From the NCBI GenBank assembly GCA_018267545.1, contig JAFDYG010000482.1, forward strand, positions 1-64,000: a stretch of 64,000 nt of DNA, in the 5' to 3' direction. A program made the position numbers and the translations under genes. The notes under the pieces are model-generated. The model saw nothing but the letters and a program-made list of their open reading frames with translations, was not told where the DNA came from and did not search any database. The DNA is from Bacteroidota bacterium (GTDB lineage: Bacteria; Bacteroidota; Bacteroidia; Chitinophagales; Chitinophagaceae). Shown here in pieces: positions 1-9,968 of this stretch (position 1 is its first letter; every line of letters starts with the position of its first letter).

Positions 1-1
1 C

Positions 2-1990
2 GACCTTAATGACGGAAAAGTAGGAGCGCTCCTGGTCTATGGAGTAAATCCTGTTTACGACTACTATGCAGCGGATAAGTTCAAGAGCGGCCTGCAGAAG
101 GTAAAGCTCTCCGTTTCCTTCAACGAACGCCTGGACGAAACGACCGAGCTGGTGAAGCTGGCCCTGCCCGCTCCGCACTTCCTGGAAAGCTGGGGTGACG
201 CCGAGCCTACGCCCGGTCACTACGCCTTCCTTCAGCCTACGATCGCTCCCCTCTTCAAGACCAGGCCCTTTGAAGAAAGCCTGATGAAGTGGAGCGGCAA
301 CAACACGACTTACGAAGCATTCTTCAAACAATATTGGATCGCCAAGCTCGGCGGCATGGAAGCCTACGAGAAGGCGCTCCAGGACGGCGTTGTAGAACCC
401 GCTACGGCGGCCGCAGCCACCAGCGTAGGCTACAAGGCCGATGCGCTGGCAGCCGCAGCCTCCGCTCTTGCTTCTGCCAAGAAGGGCGGTGCTTACGAAG
501 TAGTTCTTTACCAAAAGGTATCGCTCGGTATCGGCACTCAGGCTAACAACCCCTGGCTGCTGGAACTGCCCGACCCCATCACGAAGGCTACCTGGGACAA
601 CTACGCCATCGTCTCTCCCGAATTCGCCAAGAAAACCTGGAAGCTGGACCTCTCCGACCGTCGTCAGTCGGATGGCTATGAGGTATATCCCGAGAAGCAG
701 GTGATCAAGGTCAAGGTCAACGGAAAAGAAATTACCCTGCCCGCGGTAATCGTACCGGGTACGCATAATGAAGTAATCGGTATCGCCGTCGGCTATGGCC
801 GTCAGAGCGCAAAAGCCGAGAATACGGCCGAAAATATCGGACGGGCTGCAGCCGGTGTAGGTAAGAACGCCTTCCCGCTGCTGAGCTTCAACGGTACGAC
901 GGTCGACTGGTTCGGTATCGACGCCAGCTTCGAAGACACCAAGGAAGTTTACCAGGTTGCTCTTACGCAGACCCACTACGGTTATGAAGGCCGCGAGGAA
1001 GTGGTCCGGGAAATCACCCTCGACAGCTTCAAGAAGAATCCTGAAGAAATACGGGAAGAGCGTGAGAAGGAATTGAAGCCTTTCGGCGGCATCGAGAATT
1101 TCGAAAAGCAGGGTACGCTGTATCCTGTCTATGATAGACCAGGTCTCAAGTGGGGCATGTCCATCGACATGAACGCCTGTACCGGCTGCGGCGCCTGCGT
1201 TGTGGCCTGCCACGCGGAGAATAACGTACCGGTAGTCGGAAAGAGCGAAGTGCTTCGCTTCCATGACATGCACTGGCTGCGTATCGACCGCTACTTCTCT
1301 ACTCCCGGCGGCAAGCTGGACAACCCGGACGACGTCCAGGTAGTCTTCCAGCCCATGCTCTGCCAGCACTGCGACAACGCTCCCTGCGAAAACGTTTGTC
1401 CGGTGAACGCGACCAACCACAGCAGCGAAGGTCTGAATCAGATGGCCTACAACCGCTGTATCGGTACTCGTTATTGCGCCAACAACTGTCCTTATAAAGT
1501 ACGCCGCTTCAACTGGGCCGATTATACAGGTGCAGACAGCTTCCCGAACAACCAGGACCAAACGACGGTCGGCAAGCTGGACCCTGCTGTGTTCCAGATG
1601 AACGACGACCTGACCCGCATGGTGCTGAACCCTGACGTTGTCGTCCGGAGCCGTGGTGTGATGGAAAAATGTTCTTTCTGCGCACAGCGTCTGCAGGAAG
1701 GCAAGCTGAAGGCGAAGAAGGAAAACCGTCCCCTGGAAGATATGGTAGACATCCAGACGGCTTGCCAGCAGGCATGTTCTACGGACGCCATCGTCTTCGG
1801 TAATGTCAACGACAGCAAGAGCCTTATCAACAAGACCCGCACGGAGAATGCACTGCGTCTGTTCGGCGTCATCGAAGAGGTTCACACGCTGCCCAATGTC
1901 AACTACCTCGCTAAGGTTCGTCACACGGAAGAGATCTACGGCGTGGAAGCGGAAGAAAAGAAAGAAGCAGCTGCTGAAAAGCATTCTTAA
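2..1990 (+). CDS. actB: ActB, iron-sulfur/molybdopterin-like subunit of alternative complex III (5' truncated by window)
   Basis: The reading frame is open from the window edge to the stop, so only the last 662 residues are visible. The first part (LLVYGVNPVYD and following) is the end of the molybdopterin oxidoreductase-like domain. From about residue 390 there is a HybA/NrfC-like ferredoxin domain with four cysteine groups: CTGCGACVVAC, CQHCDNAPCENVC, CIGTRYCANNC and CSFC followed by CQQAC. Such a fused protein is the ActB subunit that passes electrons from quinol oxidation to cytochrome c within the membrane-bound alternative complex III. The tail is Glu/Lys/Ala rich. It heads the act-cox operon; the next gene follows after 38 bp. 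Confidence 0.93.
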   Translation, partial: DLNDGKVGALLVYGVNPVYDYYAADKFKSGLQKVKLSVSFNERLDETTELVKLALPAPHFLESWGDAEPTPGHYAFLQPTIAPLFKTRPFEESLMKWSGNNTTYEAFFKQYWIAKLGGMEAYEKALQDGVVEPATAAAATSVGYKADALAAAASALASAKKGGAYEVVLYQKVSLGIGTQANNPWLLELPDPITKATWDNYAIVSPEFAKKTWKLDLSDRRQSDGYEVYPEKQVIKVKVNGKEITLPAVIVPGTHNEVIGIAVGYGRQSAKAENTAENIGRAAAGVGKNAFPLLSFNGTTVDWFGIDASFEDTKEVYQVALTQTHYGYEGREEVVREITLDSFKKNPEEIREEREKELKPFGGIENFEKQGTLYPVYDRPGLKWGMSIDMNACTGCGACVVACHAENNVPVVGKSEVLRFHDMHWLRIDRYFSTPGGKLDNPDDVQVVFQPMLCQHCDNAPCENVCPVNATNHSSEGLNQMAYNRCIGTRYCANNCPYKVRRFNWADYTGADSFPNNQDQTTVGKLDPAVFQMNDDLTRMVLNPDVVVRSRGVMEKCSFCAQRLQEGKLKAKKENRPLEDMVDIQTACQQACSTDAIVFGNVNDSKSLINKTRTENALRLFGVIEEVHTLPNVNYLAKVRHTEEIYGVEAEEKKEAAAEKHS

Positions 1991-2028
1991 GAAATAAATC
2001 AGTGATCATAGCAAAAGCTTGAAATAAT

Positions 2029-3477
2029 ATGGCATCATTAAGGTACGAATCACAGGTAAGAGCCCCACTGGTAGATGGACATAAGGATTATCACCAGGTT
2101 ACGGAAGATATAGTACATCCGATAGAGGCCGCGCCAACCCGCGCATGGTGGATTGGTTTCATCATCTCTGTTGCATGTCTGACCTTCGGTATAATATCGG
2201 TAACCCATGAGGTTATCTATGGTGTGGGTCAGTGGAACCTTAACAGAACCATCGGCTGGGGTTGGGATATCACCAACTTCGTATGGTGGGTCGGTATCGG
2301 TCACGCCGGAACGCTGATCTCCGCGATCTTGCTGCTGTTCCGTCAGGGCTGGCGTACGGGTGTAAATCGCGCTGCGGAAGCCATGACCATCTTCGCCGTT
2401 ATGTGTGCGGGTCAGTTCCCGATCTGGCACATGGGCCGCGTATGGATGGCCTTCTTCGTAATGCCTTACCCGAATACTCGTGGTCCTCTCTGGCCGAACT
2501 TCAACTCTCCATTGCTTTGGGACGTGTTCGCCATCTCGACATACTTTACCGTATCGCTGCTGTTCTGGTACTCGGGTCTGCTTCCCGATCTGGCTACGGT
2601 ACGTGACCGCGCCAAGCTGAAGTGGAGAAAAGCCTTCTACGGCGTCGCTTCCTTCGGATGGTCCGGGTCTACCAAGCACTGGCAACGCCACGAGGCCCTG
2701 TCCCTGGTACTGGCCGGTCTGAGTACACCCCTGGTACTTTCGGTACACACCATCGTATCCTTTGACTTCGCCACCTCGGTTATCCCCGGCTGGCACACCA
2801 CCATCTTCCCCCCCTACTTCGTTGCGGGTGCCATCTTCTCCGGTTTTGCGATGGTACAAACCCTGCTCCTCGTTACGCGGAAGGTGCTGAAGCTCGAAGA
2901 CTATATCACCATGGAACATATCGAAGTGATGAACAAGGTTATCGTACTGACCGGTTCGATCGTAGGCGTCGCCTACCTGACCGAGCTGTTTATCTCCTGG
3001 TATGGTCAGAATAAGTTCGAAGGCTGGGCGTTCGCGCAGAATAGGGTGAATATCTTCAGCCCCTATGGCTGGAGCTACTACCTGATGATGGGCTGTAACG
3101 TACTTTCTCCCCAGATCTTCTGGTTCCGCAAGATGCGCCGTAACATCACCGTTACCTTCTTCATGTCGGTGCTCGTGAATATCGGTATGTGGTTCGAACG
3201 TTTTGTGATCATCGTAACTTCCATTTACCGGGATTACCTGCCCAGCAGCTGGTCTACTTATTATGCTCCGACGATTTGGGAAATCGGTTTCTACATCGGA
3301 ACATTCGGTCTGTTCTTCACCTGCTACTTCCTGTTCTCGAAGTTCTTCCCGGTAATTGCAATCGCGGAAATCAAGCATATCCTGAAGAAATCCGGCGAAA
3401 GCTACAAGGATAAGATGACGAATATCGAGGGCGAATCGGTAGAAGATTTTGCACACGAATACGCGCACGCTCACTAA
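2029..3477 (+). CDS. actC: ActC, NrfD-like integral membrane subunit of alternative complex III
   Basis: 482 residues with about ten hydrophobic membrane spans, typical of the NrfD/PsrC family that forms the quinol-binding membrane part of alternative complex III. Conserved stretches such as WNLNRTIGWGWDITNFVWWVGIGH and GQFPIWHMGR fit ActC. The C-terminal tail is charged and ends in HEYAHAH. It lies between ActB and ActD in the usual actBCDEF order. The long antisense reading frame over it is a codon-bias shadow. Confidence 0.93.
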   Translation: MASLRYESQVRAPLVDGHKDYHQVTEDIVHPIEAAPTRAWWIGFIISVACLTFGIISVTHEVIYGVGQWNLNRTIGWGWDITNFVWWVGIGHAGTLISAILLLFRQGWRTGVNRAAEAMTIFAVMCAGQFPIWHMGRVWMAFFVMPYPNTRGPLWPNFNSPLLWDVFAISTYFTVSLLFWYSGLLPDLATVRDRAKLKWRKAFYGVASFGWSGSTKHWQRHEALSLVLAGLSTPLVLSVHTIVSFDFATSVIPGWHTTIFPPYFVAGAIFSGFAMVQTLLLVTRKVLKLEDYITMEHIEVMNKVIVLTGSIVGVAYLTELFISWYGQNKFEGWAFAQNRVNIFSPYGWSYYLMMGCNVLSPQIFWFRKMRRNITVTFFMSVLVNIGMWFERFVIIVTSIYRDYLPSSWSTYYAPTIWEIGFYIGTFGLFFTCYFLFSKFFPVIAIAEIKHILKKSGESYKDKMTNIEGESVEDFAHEYAHAH

Positions 3478-3547
3478 GAGCGGGCATGGCCGAACCCACG
3501 GCGCAAGATGGGGATTGAAATAAAAAGAAGCTAAAAGCTAATATAGT

Positions 3548-4132
3548 ATGGCAGTAAAAAAATTTGTTGTTGGCGTTTTTACAGACGAAGAAGTTCTGTT
3601 CCCTGCGGTCAAGAAAGTTCGTTCTGCGGGTTACAAGATTCATGAGGTGTATACGCCGATGCCGATCCACGGTCTCGACCATGCGCTGGGTCTGCGGGAA
3701 ACTTCCCTGCATACGGCCGGTTTTATTTACGGAATCACCGGTACTACCACGGCGCTGAGCTGTATCGGCTGGATCTTCAACAGCGATTGGCCCATCAACT
3801 TCGGCGGTAAGTCGCACTTCGACCTGCCCGCGTGGATACCTATTACATTCGAATTGACCGTTTTGTTCTCTGCCGTCGGGATGGTGCTGACTTTCTGCTA
3901 TCTCTGCCAGCTGGCCCCCTTCGTTCGCAGACATCACTTCAACCTTCGTTCCACGGACGACCAGTTTACGATGGTGATAGAGTGCACGGACAAGACCAAC
4001 GAGGCCGACGTAACGGCGTTCCTGCAGAGCGTTGGCGCCACGGGCATCAACACGCAGATAGCCGAGACCGGCTGGTGGCTGGGACGTTACGACAAAGAAA
4101 AAGTACCATTTGAACAAAAGGCATTAGCTTAA
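3548..4132 (+). CDS. actD: ActD, DUF3341 subunit of alternative complex III
   Basis: 194 residues. The N-terminal part is soluble (VVGVFTDEEVLFPAVKKVR) and is followed by two hydrophobic segments near residues 58-77 and 97-120, the standard ActD (DUF3341) layout. The motif HGLDHALGLRET is typical of the family. ActD is a small membrane-anchored subunit of the quinol:cytochrome c oxidoreductase. A 70-bp gap separates it from actC, and actE starts 10 bp downstream. Confidence 0.9.
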   Translation: MAVKKFVVGVFTDEEVLFPAVKKVRSAGYKIHEVYTPMPIHGLDHALGLRETSLHTAGFIYGITGTTTALSCIGWIFNSDWPINFGGKSHFDLPAWIPITFELTVLFSAVGMVLTFCYLCQLAPFVRRHHFNLRSTDDQFTMVIECTDKTNEADVTAFLQSVGATGINTQIAETGWWLGRYDKEKVPFEQKALA

Positions 4133-4142
4133 GAATATAGAC

Positions 4143-4781
4143 ATGAAAAAATTATTCATCTTATCGTCCATCGTAGTTGTAGTGACCCTCGTCCTTAGTT
4201 GCAGTGATGTCCGCCGCAACCCGGGCCGGACGTACATGCCCGACATGGCTTACAGCCGCGCCGTCGAGACGTACTCCGTTACCGAAGAGCAGAAAGCGGA
4301 ATGGCTCAAGAAGGGGATTCACTTCAGCAATACGCCGGTGCCCGGCACTATCAAGAGAGGTGAGCTGTTCCCTTTCCTGATTGCAAAGGACAACGCTGGC
4401 GATACGGCTAATTATGTCGCTTCCAGGCAAGTGAAGAACCCGCTGACTTCGATGGATACGGTTGAAGCCGAACGCCTCTACCTCGTCAACTGCGGTATCT
4501 GCCACGGTTCGAAGCTGGATGGCAACGGTCCCCTGTACAAGGGCGGCGACGGTCCTTTCTCGGCTAAGCCCGCTACGCTGGTCGGAGACGCCAAGTATGA
4601 GGCTATGCCCGAAGGCCAGATGTTCTACTCCGTGACGTACGGAAAGAACAAGATGGGCAGCTACGCTTCGCAGATCAATACGAAGCAGCGCTGGATGGTT
4701 ATCGCTTATATCAAGTCCAAACAATCAGCCGGTAAGAGCAGCAGCGCACCCGCCGCCGCCGATTCTACCGCAAAAAAATAA
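4143..4781 (+). CDS. actE: ActE, monoheme cytochrome c lipoprotein of alternative complex III
   Basis: 212 residues. A lipoprotein signal is visible (hydrophobic stretch ending VLSC, with Cys at about residue 20). A single heme-binding CGICH motif lies near residue 119, and PEGQMFYSVTYGKNKMGSY probably carries the axial Met. The low-complexity Ser/Ala tail is common in this family. It is the periplasm-facing cytochrome c of alternative complex III and would pass electrons to the downstream oxidase. Confidence 0.9.
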   Translation: MKKLFILSSIVVVVTLVLSCSDVRRNPGRTYMPDMAYSRAVETYSVTEEQKAEWLKKGIHFSNTPVPGTIKRGELFPFLIAKDNAGDTANYVASRQVKNPLTSMDTVEAERLYLVNCGICHGSKLDGNGPLYKGGDGPFSAKPATLVGDAKYEAMPEGQMFYSVTYGKNKMGSYASQINTKQRWMVIAYIKSKQSAGKSSSAPAAADSTAKK

Positions 4782-4829
4782 GTAAAGAAGTAGCAAAAGG
4801 ATTAAAGAATACACTAAATCATTTGTCGA

Positions 4830-6050
4830 ATGGCATCCATTAAAGAACATTTTGAAATACCCGGCCGATACAAACAGTGGTCAATGGGGCTGATGGGAGT
4901 CGGCGTACTTTCCCTGATCGTTGGATTTATCCTGTATGGCAGCCATGACCATGGCACCCGCTTCTGGTCGGCCCTGCTGCAGAACAGCGTATACTTCCTG
5001 CTGATCGTAAATGCTGCCATGTTCTTCTTTGCTGCGACCACGCTGGCCTGGGGTGGTTTCCAGATGGCGTTTCGCCGGGTGACCGAAGCGATCGCCGCCT
5101 CCGTCATTCCCATCGGCGGTATCACCTTCGTCATCCTGATGTGCATCGTCTTCGGCGGAAAGCACACCATCTACGAATGGCTGGACAAGGACCTCGTCGC
5201 CAAGGATGAAATCCTGAAGGGCAAGAGTGGTTTTCTTTCTCCTACTTTCTTTACGATCTATACGACGCTGACTATCGGTCTCTGGATCCTGCTCGGCAGA
5301 AAATTGCGCAGCCTTTCCCGTTCTATCGACGACTCTCCGCTTGAGCTGGGAGAAGCCAAGAAATATATCTTCAAAAATACGGTATGGGCCGCGGTTTATA
5401 TCGTATGGTTCGCCCTGACCGTTGCCTCGGTAACTCCCTGGCTGTGGCTGATGAGCATCAACGCACACTGGTTCTCTACGATGTACAGCTGGTACACGTT
5501 TGCAAGCTCGTTCGTCGCCGGTATGGCGCTGATCTCCCTCTTCGTCGTCTACCTGAAGAACCAGGGTTACCTGGAATACGTCAACCAGGAGCACTTGCAT
5601 GACCTGGGTAAGTTCCAGTTCGCCTTCTCGATCTTCTGGACCTATCTGTGGTTTGACCAGTTCATGCTGATCTGGTACGCGAATATCTCCGAAGAAACGA
5701 TCTACTTCAAGACGCGTTTCGAAGGGGCCTACCAGGGCATCTTCTACCTGAACCTGGTCATCAACTTCCTCGCGCCCCTGCTGATCTTCATGAAGCGCAG
5801 CTCCAAGCGGAACTATGCTACGGTAACTTTTATGTCCGTACTTTTGATATTCGGTCACTGGCTGGATTTCTACCAGATGGTCTTCGGCTCGACCAGCCCC
5901 GATCATGTGCCCATGAACCTGTTCGACTTCGGTCTTGCGCTCGGATTTGTAGGGTTGATCATGTGGCAGACCGGAAGAGTATTGGCGAAGTTCCCGCTGC
6001 TGGCGAAAAACCATCCTTTCCTGAAAGAAAGTATTATCCATCATACTTAA
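4830..6050 (+). CDS. actF: ActF, integral membrane subunit of alternative complex III (quinol:cytochrome c oxidoreductase)
   Basis: 406 residues and about ten membrane spans. Motifs WLMSINAHWFSTMYSWY and FSIFWTYLWFDQFMLIWYAN are characteristic of ActF, the second large membrane subunit. Its position after actE and directly before cox subunit II supports the call. The protein works in the inner membrane with ActC. Confidence 0.91.
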   Translation: MASIKEHFEIPGRYKQWSMGLMGVGVLSLIVGFILYGSHDHGTRFWSALLQNSVYFLLIVNAAMFFFAATTLAWGGFQMAFRRVTEAIAASVIPIGGITFVILMCIVFGGKHTIYEWLDKDLVAKDEILKGKSGFLSPTFFTIYTTLTIGLWILLGRKLRSLSRSIDDSPLELGEAKKYIFKNTVWAAVYIVWFALTVASVTPWLWLMSINAHWFSTMYSWYTFASSFVAGMALISLFVVYLKNQGYLEYVNQEHLHDLGKFQFAFSIFWTYLWFDQFMLIWYANISEETIYFKTRFEGAYQGIFYLNLVINFLAPLLIFMKRSSKRNYATVTFMSVLLIFGHWLDFYQMVFGSTSPDHVPMNLFDFGLALGFVGLIMWQTGRVLAKFPLLAKNHPFLKESIIHHT

Positions 6051-6065
6051 ACTTTTTTAATTATC

Positions 6066-7139
6066 ATGTCAACTTTTTTTCTGTTACTGATCCTGTTTTT
6101 TGGCTTCCTGATCACCTTTCAGATCGCAAAGGCCAGTGAGTATGTGGGTGTATTGAAGGGCGAGAAGAAAAATTTTGAGCAGAACAATAAGGTCAATGGC
6201 TTCCTGATGATGGCCTTCCTCGTACTGGGCCTGATCGGGGTCTATTGGTGCAACGAGCTCTACCGGGGTAAAATCCTGGGCGAGTCCGCTTCCAAACACG
6301 GGGAGCAGATCGACACCATGTTGTATATCACCATCGCTATCACGGGTGTCGTGTTTGTCGCCACACAGATTCTGCTCTTCTGGTTCGCCTATAAATACCA
6401 GTATTCAGAAAAGAGAAAGGCGCACTACTTCCCGCACGATAACCGTCTGGAAGTAATCTGGACCGTAGTTCCCGCCATCGCGCTGACCGTGCTCGTAGGC
6501 TTCGGTCTGTTCTACTGGTTCCGTATCACGGGCGAGGCTCCGCAGGACGCCAACGTGGTCGAGGTTACCGGCAAGCAGTTCGGCTGGATCTTCCGCTACC
6601 CCGGTAAGGACAAGACTTTTGGTAAGAAATACTATCAGAATATCAGCGACAAGGATAACAACTCTCTGGGTCTTATCTGGGACGACGCAAATGCACACGA
6701 CGACGTCGTTGTCAACAACGAAATGTACATCGAGGTGAACAAGCCCGTCAAGCTGGTCATCAACTCCCGCGACGTTATCCATGACGTCGGCCTGGCCTAC
6801 TTCCGTCAGAAGATGGACGCAGTTCCCGGTACGCCGACTACCATGTGGTTTGTCCCGAAGTTTACGACCGAAGAGATGAAGAAGAGAGAAGGAAATCCCG
6901 ACTTCGAATATGAGATCTCCTGCGACCAGATGTGCGGACGGGGCCACTTCTCGATGCGCGGTATTGTCAAGGTAGTATCACACGACGAATATGTACTCTG
7001 GCTGGCCAAGCAGAAGCCTAACTATGCTGCAGTATTCCCTGAAGCCGCTCCCGCAGCACCTGCTGCTCCGACGGCGGACAGCGCGAAGGCTGCGATCGTA
7101 ACCCCGGCTCCGGCAGCAACAGCAAGCGTAACAAAATAA
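6066..7139 (+). CDS. coxB: Cytochrome c oxidase subunit II with CuA centre
   Basis: 357 residues with four hydrophobic segments before the periplasmic cupredoxin domain; two of them form an N-terminal extension relative to the usual two-span subunit II. The CuA site is intact: His in DVIHDVGL and the CDQMCGRGHFSM cluster give the two Cys, His and Met ligands. The C-terminal tail is Ala/Pro rich. It starts 15 bp after actF, so complex III and the oxidase are co-transcribed. Confidence 0.95.
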   Translation: MSTFFLLLILFFGFLITFQIAKASEYVGVLKGEKKNFEQNNKVNGFLMMAFLVLGLIGVYWCNELYRGKILGESASKHGEQIDTMLYITIAITGVVFVATQILLFWFAYKYQYSEKRKAHYFPHDNRLEVIWTVVPAIALTVLVGFGLFYWFRITGEAPQDANVVEVTGKQFGWIFRYPGKDKTFGKKYYQNISDKDNNSLGLIWDDANAHDDVVVNNEMYIEVNKPVKLVINSRDVIHDVGLAYFRQKMDAVPGTPTTMWFVPKFTTEEMKKREGNPDFEYEISCDQMCGRGHFSMRGIVKVVSHDEYVLWLAKQKPNYAAVFPEAAPAAPAAPTADSAKAAIVTPAPAATASVTK

Positions 7140-7161
7140 GTAAGTATCCAATTTTTTTCTA

Positions 7162-8988
7162 ATGAGCAACGAAGCAACATTACACGGACATCCTGAGGTG
7201 GGAGCAGCACACGACGCACACCATGACGACCATGGTGGTCACCATCACAAGGAGACCTTCATTACGAAATATGTGTTTAGCCAGGACCACAAGATGATTG
7301 CCAAGCAGTTCCTGATTACAGGGATGATCTGGGCCATTATCGGAGGTTTGATGTCTGTCCTCTTCCGTCTTCAGCTGGGTTATCCGGATGCGCACTTCCA
7401 GTTCCTGGAAGACCTTCTGGGCAGCAAGTGGGCCAAGGGCGGTCAGATTCAGCCCGAGTTCTACTATGCGCTTGTGACCATGCACGGTACGATCCTGGTG
7501 TTCTTCGTACTCACGGGCGGTTTGAGCGGAACCTTCGCCAACTTCCTGATTCCCCTGCAGATCGGCGCCCGCGACATGGCGTCTCCCATGCTGAACATGC
7601 TGTCCTACTGGTTCTTCCTGACAGCCAGCATCGTGATGATGACCTCGCTCTTTATCGAGACCGGCCCCGCAAGCGGCGGCTGGACCTCCTACCCTCCTTT
7701 GAGCGCACTCGGTGACGCTTCCGAAGGTTCGAAGACCGGTATGGACCTCTGGATCATCTCCATGGCCCTGTTCGTGGTCTCTTCGCTGCTGGGTGGCCTG
7801 AACTATATCTCTACCGTATTGAATATGCGTACGAAGGGTATGAGCATGACGCGCCTGCCGCTGACGATCTGGGCGCTGTTCTTCACTGCGATCCTGGGCG
7901 TTCTTTCCTTCCCCGTACTGCTGTCTGGTTTCATCCTGCTGCTGTTCGACCGTCATGGCGGCACCAGCTTCTATCTTTCCGACATCTTCCTCGCCACGAC
8001 CGGTAAGGCCCTCCCCAATGAAGGCGGCAGCGCCATCCTGTACCAGCACTTATTCTGGTTCCTGGGTCACCCGGAAGTATATATCATTATCTTACCTGCG
8101 ATGGGTCTGGTATCCGAAGTCATGTCGGTCAACGCCCGCAAGCCTATCTTCGGTTATATCGCGATGGTCGGCTCCATGTTTGCGATCGCCATCCTGGCAT
8201 TCCTTGTTTGGGCGCACCACATGTTCGTAACGGGTCTGAATCCGTTCCTGGGTTCGGTCTTCGTTCTGCTGACCCTGCTGATCGCCGTTCCCTCGGCCAT
8301 CAAGGTCTTCAACTGGCTGACGACGCTCTGGCGCGGTAATATCAAGTTTACGCCGGCGATGCTCTTCGCTATCGGTTTCGTGAGCACCTTTATCTCTGGT
8401 GGTCTGACCGGTATCTTCCTTGGTAACTCTACGCTGGACATCCAGCTGCACGATACTTACTTCGTGATCGCCCACTTCCACATCGTAATGGGTGTATCCG
8501 GTATACTGGGTATGTTCGCGGGTATCTATCACTGGTTCCCGAAGATGTACGGCCGTTACATGAACAATACGATGGCCTATATCCACTTCTGGATTACCCT
8601 GATCGGCGCCTACCTGATCTTCTGGCCGATGCACTACGAAGGTCTTGCCGGTATGCCGCGTCGTTACCTCGATTACAGCAACTGGATTTCCTTTAACCAG
8701 TTCGGTGGCCTGAACCGTTTCATCTCTACCGTTGCGATGATCGTGTTTGCTATCCAGCTGCTTTTCGTCTTCAACTTCTTCTACTCGATCTTCAAGGGCA
8801 GAAGGGTGATGACGAGAAACCCTTATGATTCTACGACGCTCGAATGGACTGCGCCTATCCGTCCCGGACACGGCAACTGGCCTGGAGAGATTCCCGAAGT
8901 TCACCGCTGGCCCTACGACTATGCGAAGGATGGCCGTGACTTCATCCCGCAGACCGAACCCCTGGGCAGCAACGAAAGCGCCCACTAG
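7162..8988 (+). CDS. coxA: Cytochrome c oxidase subunit I (catalytic)
   Basis: 608 residues, twelve or more spans. Heme and copper ligands are visible: MHGT (heme a), GHPEVY (CuB His plus the cross-linked Tyr), WAHHMF (CuB His pair) and HDTYFVIAHFH (heme a3 and heme a). The GHPEVY Glu marks an A-type heme-copper oxidase. The N-terminus is unusually His rich (about eleven His within the first 27 residues, including HHDDHGGHHH), possibly metal binding. It sits between coxB and ctaB. Confidence 0.96.
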   Translation: MSNEATLHGHPEVGAAHDAHHDDHGGHHHKETFITKYVFSQDHKMIAKQFLITGMIWAIIGGLMSVLFRLQLGYPDAHFQFLEDLLGSKWAKGGQIQPEFYYALVTMHGTILVFFVLTGGLSGTFANFLIPLQIGARDMASPMLNMLSYWFFLTASIVMMTSLFIETGPASGGWTSYPPLSALGDASEGSKTGMDLWIISMALFVVSSLLGGLNYISTVLNMRTKGMSMTRLPLTIWALFFTAILGVLSFPVLLSGFILLLFDRHGGTSFYLSDIFLATTGKALPNEGGSAILYQHLFWFLGHPEVYIIILPAMGLVSEVMSVNARKPIFGYIAMVGSMFAIAILAFLVWAHHMFVTGLNPFLGSVFVLLTLLIAVPSAIKVFNWLTTLWRGNIKFTPAMLFAIGFVSTFISGGLTGIFLGNSTLDIQLHDTYFVIAHFHIVMGVSGILGMFAGIYHWFPKMYGRYMNNTMAYIHFWITLIGAYLIFWPMHYEGLAGMPRRYLDYSNWISFNQFGGLNRFISTVAMIVFAIQLLFVFNFFYSIFKGRRVMTRNPYDSTTLEWTAPIRPGHGNWPGEIPEVHRWPYDYAKDGRDFIPQTEPLGSNESAH

Positions 8989-9020
8989 CGGATTCGTTCA
9001 TGCACAGAAAAATATAGTAA

Positions 9021-9041
9021 AGGAACGCCACAGGCGTTCCT
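9021..9041 (+). other. Intercistronic hairpin between coxA and ctaB
   Basis: AGGAACGCC and GGCGTTCCT form a perfect 9-bp stem with a 3-nt loop. There is no T-run after it, so it is more likely an mRNA stability or processing element that adjusts subunit I versus downstream expression than a full terminator. Confidence 0.55.
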
Positions 9042-9064
9042 TCGCTTGAAGAAATAAATAGAAT

Positions 9065-9961
9065 ATGGAGGAGACCGTGAAGCAATCGAGTTCTTTAAAA
9101 TTTGCCGGCAAGGTGCAGGACTACAAACTGCTGATCAAGTTCAATCTTAGCTTCATGGTCGTGTTCTCTGCCTTGATCAGTTATTTGCTGGCGCCGAAAG
9201 TAAAGGAATACGACTGGGCGGCGATTGGTCTTTTCTTCCTGGGCGGACTGCTGGTCACCGGCAGCGCCAATACGATCAACCAGATCGTAGAGAAGGACAC
9301 CGACGCCCTGATGAAGCGGACGGCCAACCGGCCCGTGGCTTCCGGGCGCATGAGCGTCCAGGAGGCGACGACCTTTGCGGTGCTCTCCGGTATCATCGGC
9401 GTGCTGATCCTCTGGCATTTCAACTTCCTGACGGCGGCCCTGGCAGCCTTCAGTCTTTTTGTATATGCCTTCATCTATACCCCGATGAAGAAGATCAGCT
9501 CCATCTCCGTCCTGGTGGGTGCGGTTCCTGGTAGCCTGCCCTGCCTGATCGGCTGGGCCGCTGGGAATGACGATCTCAGCGCCGGCGGATGGGTCCTGTT
9601 TGCCCTTCAGTTCTTCTGGCAATTCCCCCATTTCTGGGCGATTGCCTGGATTGCGCACAAGGACTATACGGCTGCGGGCTTCAAGCTGCTGCCGTCCAAC
9701 GAAGGACCGACGAAGTATTCCGCGATACAAGCCATCATCTATTCCCTGCTCCTGCTGCCGGTAGGCGTCCTGCCCTACTTCACGGGCATGAGCGGAATAG
9801 TCAGCCTGGTGATCGTAACGATTGCCAATCTGCTGATGATCTGGCAGTGTGTACGGCTCTACCGGGAAATGACGATAAAGGCAGCGCGAAGAGTGATGTT
9901 CGGCAGCTATATCTACCTGCCGGTAGTATTGCTGGCCCTATTGGCTAATAAAGCGGTGTAG
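9065..9961 (+). CDS. ctaB: Protoheme IX farnesyltransferase (heme O synthase)
   Basis: 298 residues, polytopic UbiA-family prenyltransferase. The prenyl diphosphate/Mg site NQIVEKDTDALMKRT and the following RPVASGRMS are diagnostic. It farnesylates heme B to heme O, the precursor of the heme A needed by the oxidase; the next enzyme (heme A synthase) is encoded at 46466-47560. Located inside the cox operon, 7 bp before the subunit III gene. Confidence 0.95.
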   Translation: MEETVKQSSSLKFAGKVQDYKLLIKFNLSFMVVFSALISYLLAPKVKEYDWAAIGLFFLGGLLVTGSANTINQIVEKDTDALMKRTANRPVASGRMSVQEATTFAVLSGIIGVLILWHFNFLTAALAAFSLFVYAFIYTPMKKISSISVLVGAVPGSLPCLIGWAAGNDDLSAGGWVLFALQFFWQFPHFWAIAWIAHKDYTAAGFKLLPSNEGPTKYSAIQAIIYSLLLLPVGVLPYFTGMSGIVSLVIVTIANLLMIWQCVRLYREMTIKAARRVMFGSYIYLPVVLLALLANKAV

Positions 9962-9968
9962 AAAGAAT

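Noticed and set aside
2050..3474. 474-codon antisense frame over actC
   Set aside because: No recognisable domain; it is a codon-bias shadow of actC, whose membrane protein sequence is clear.
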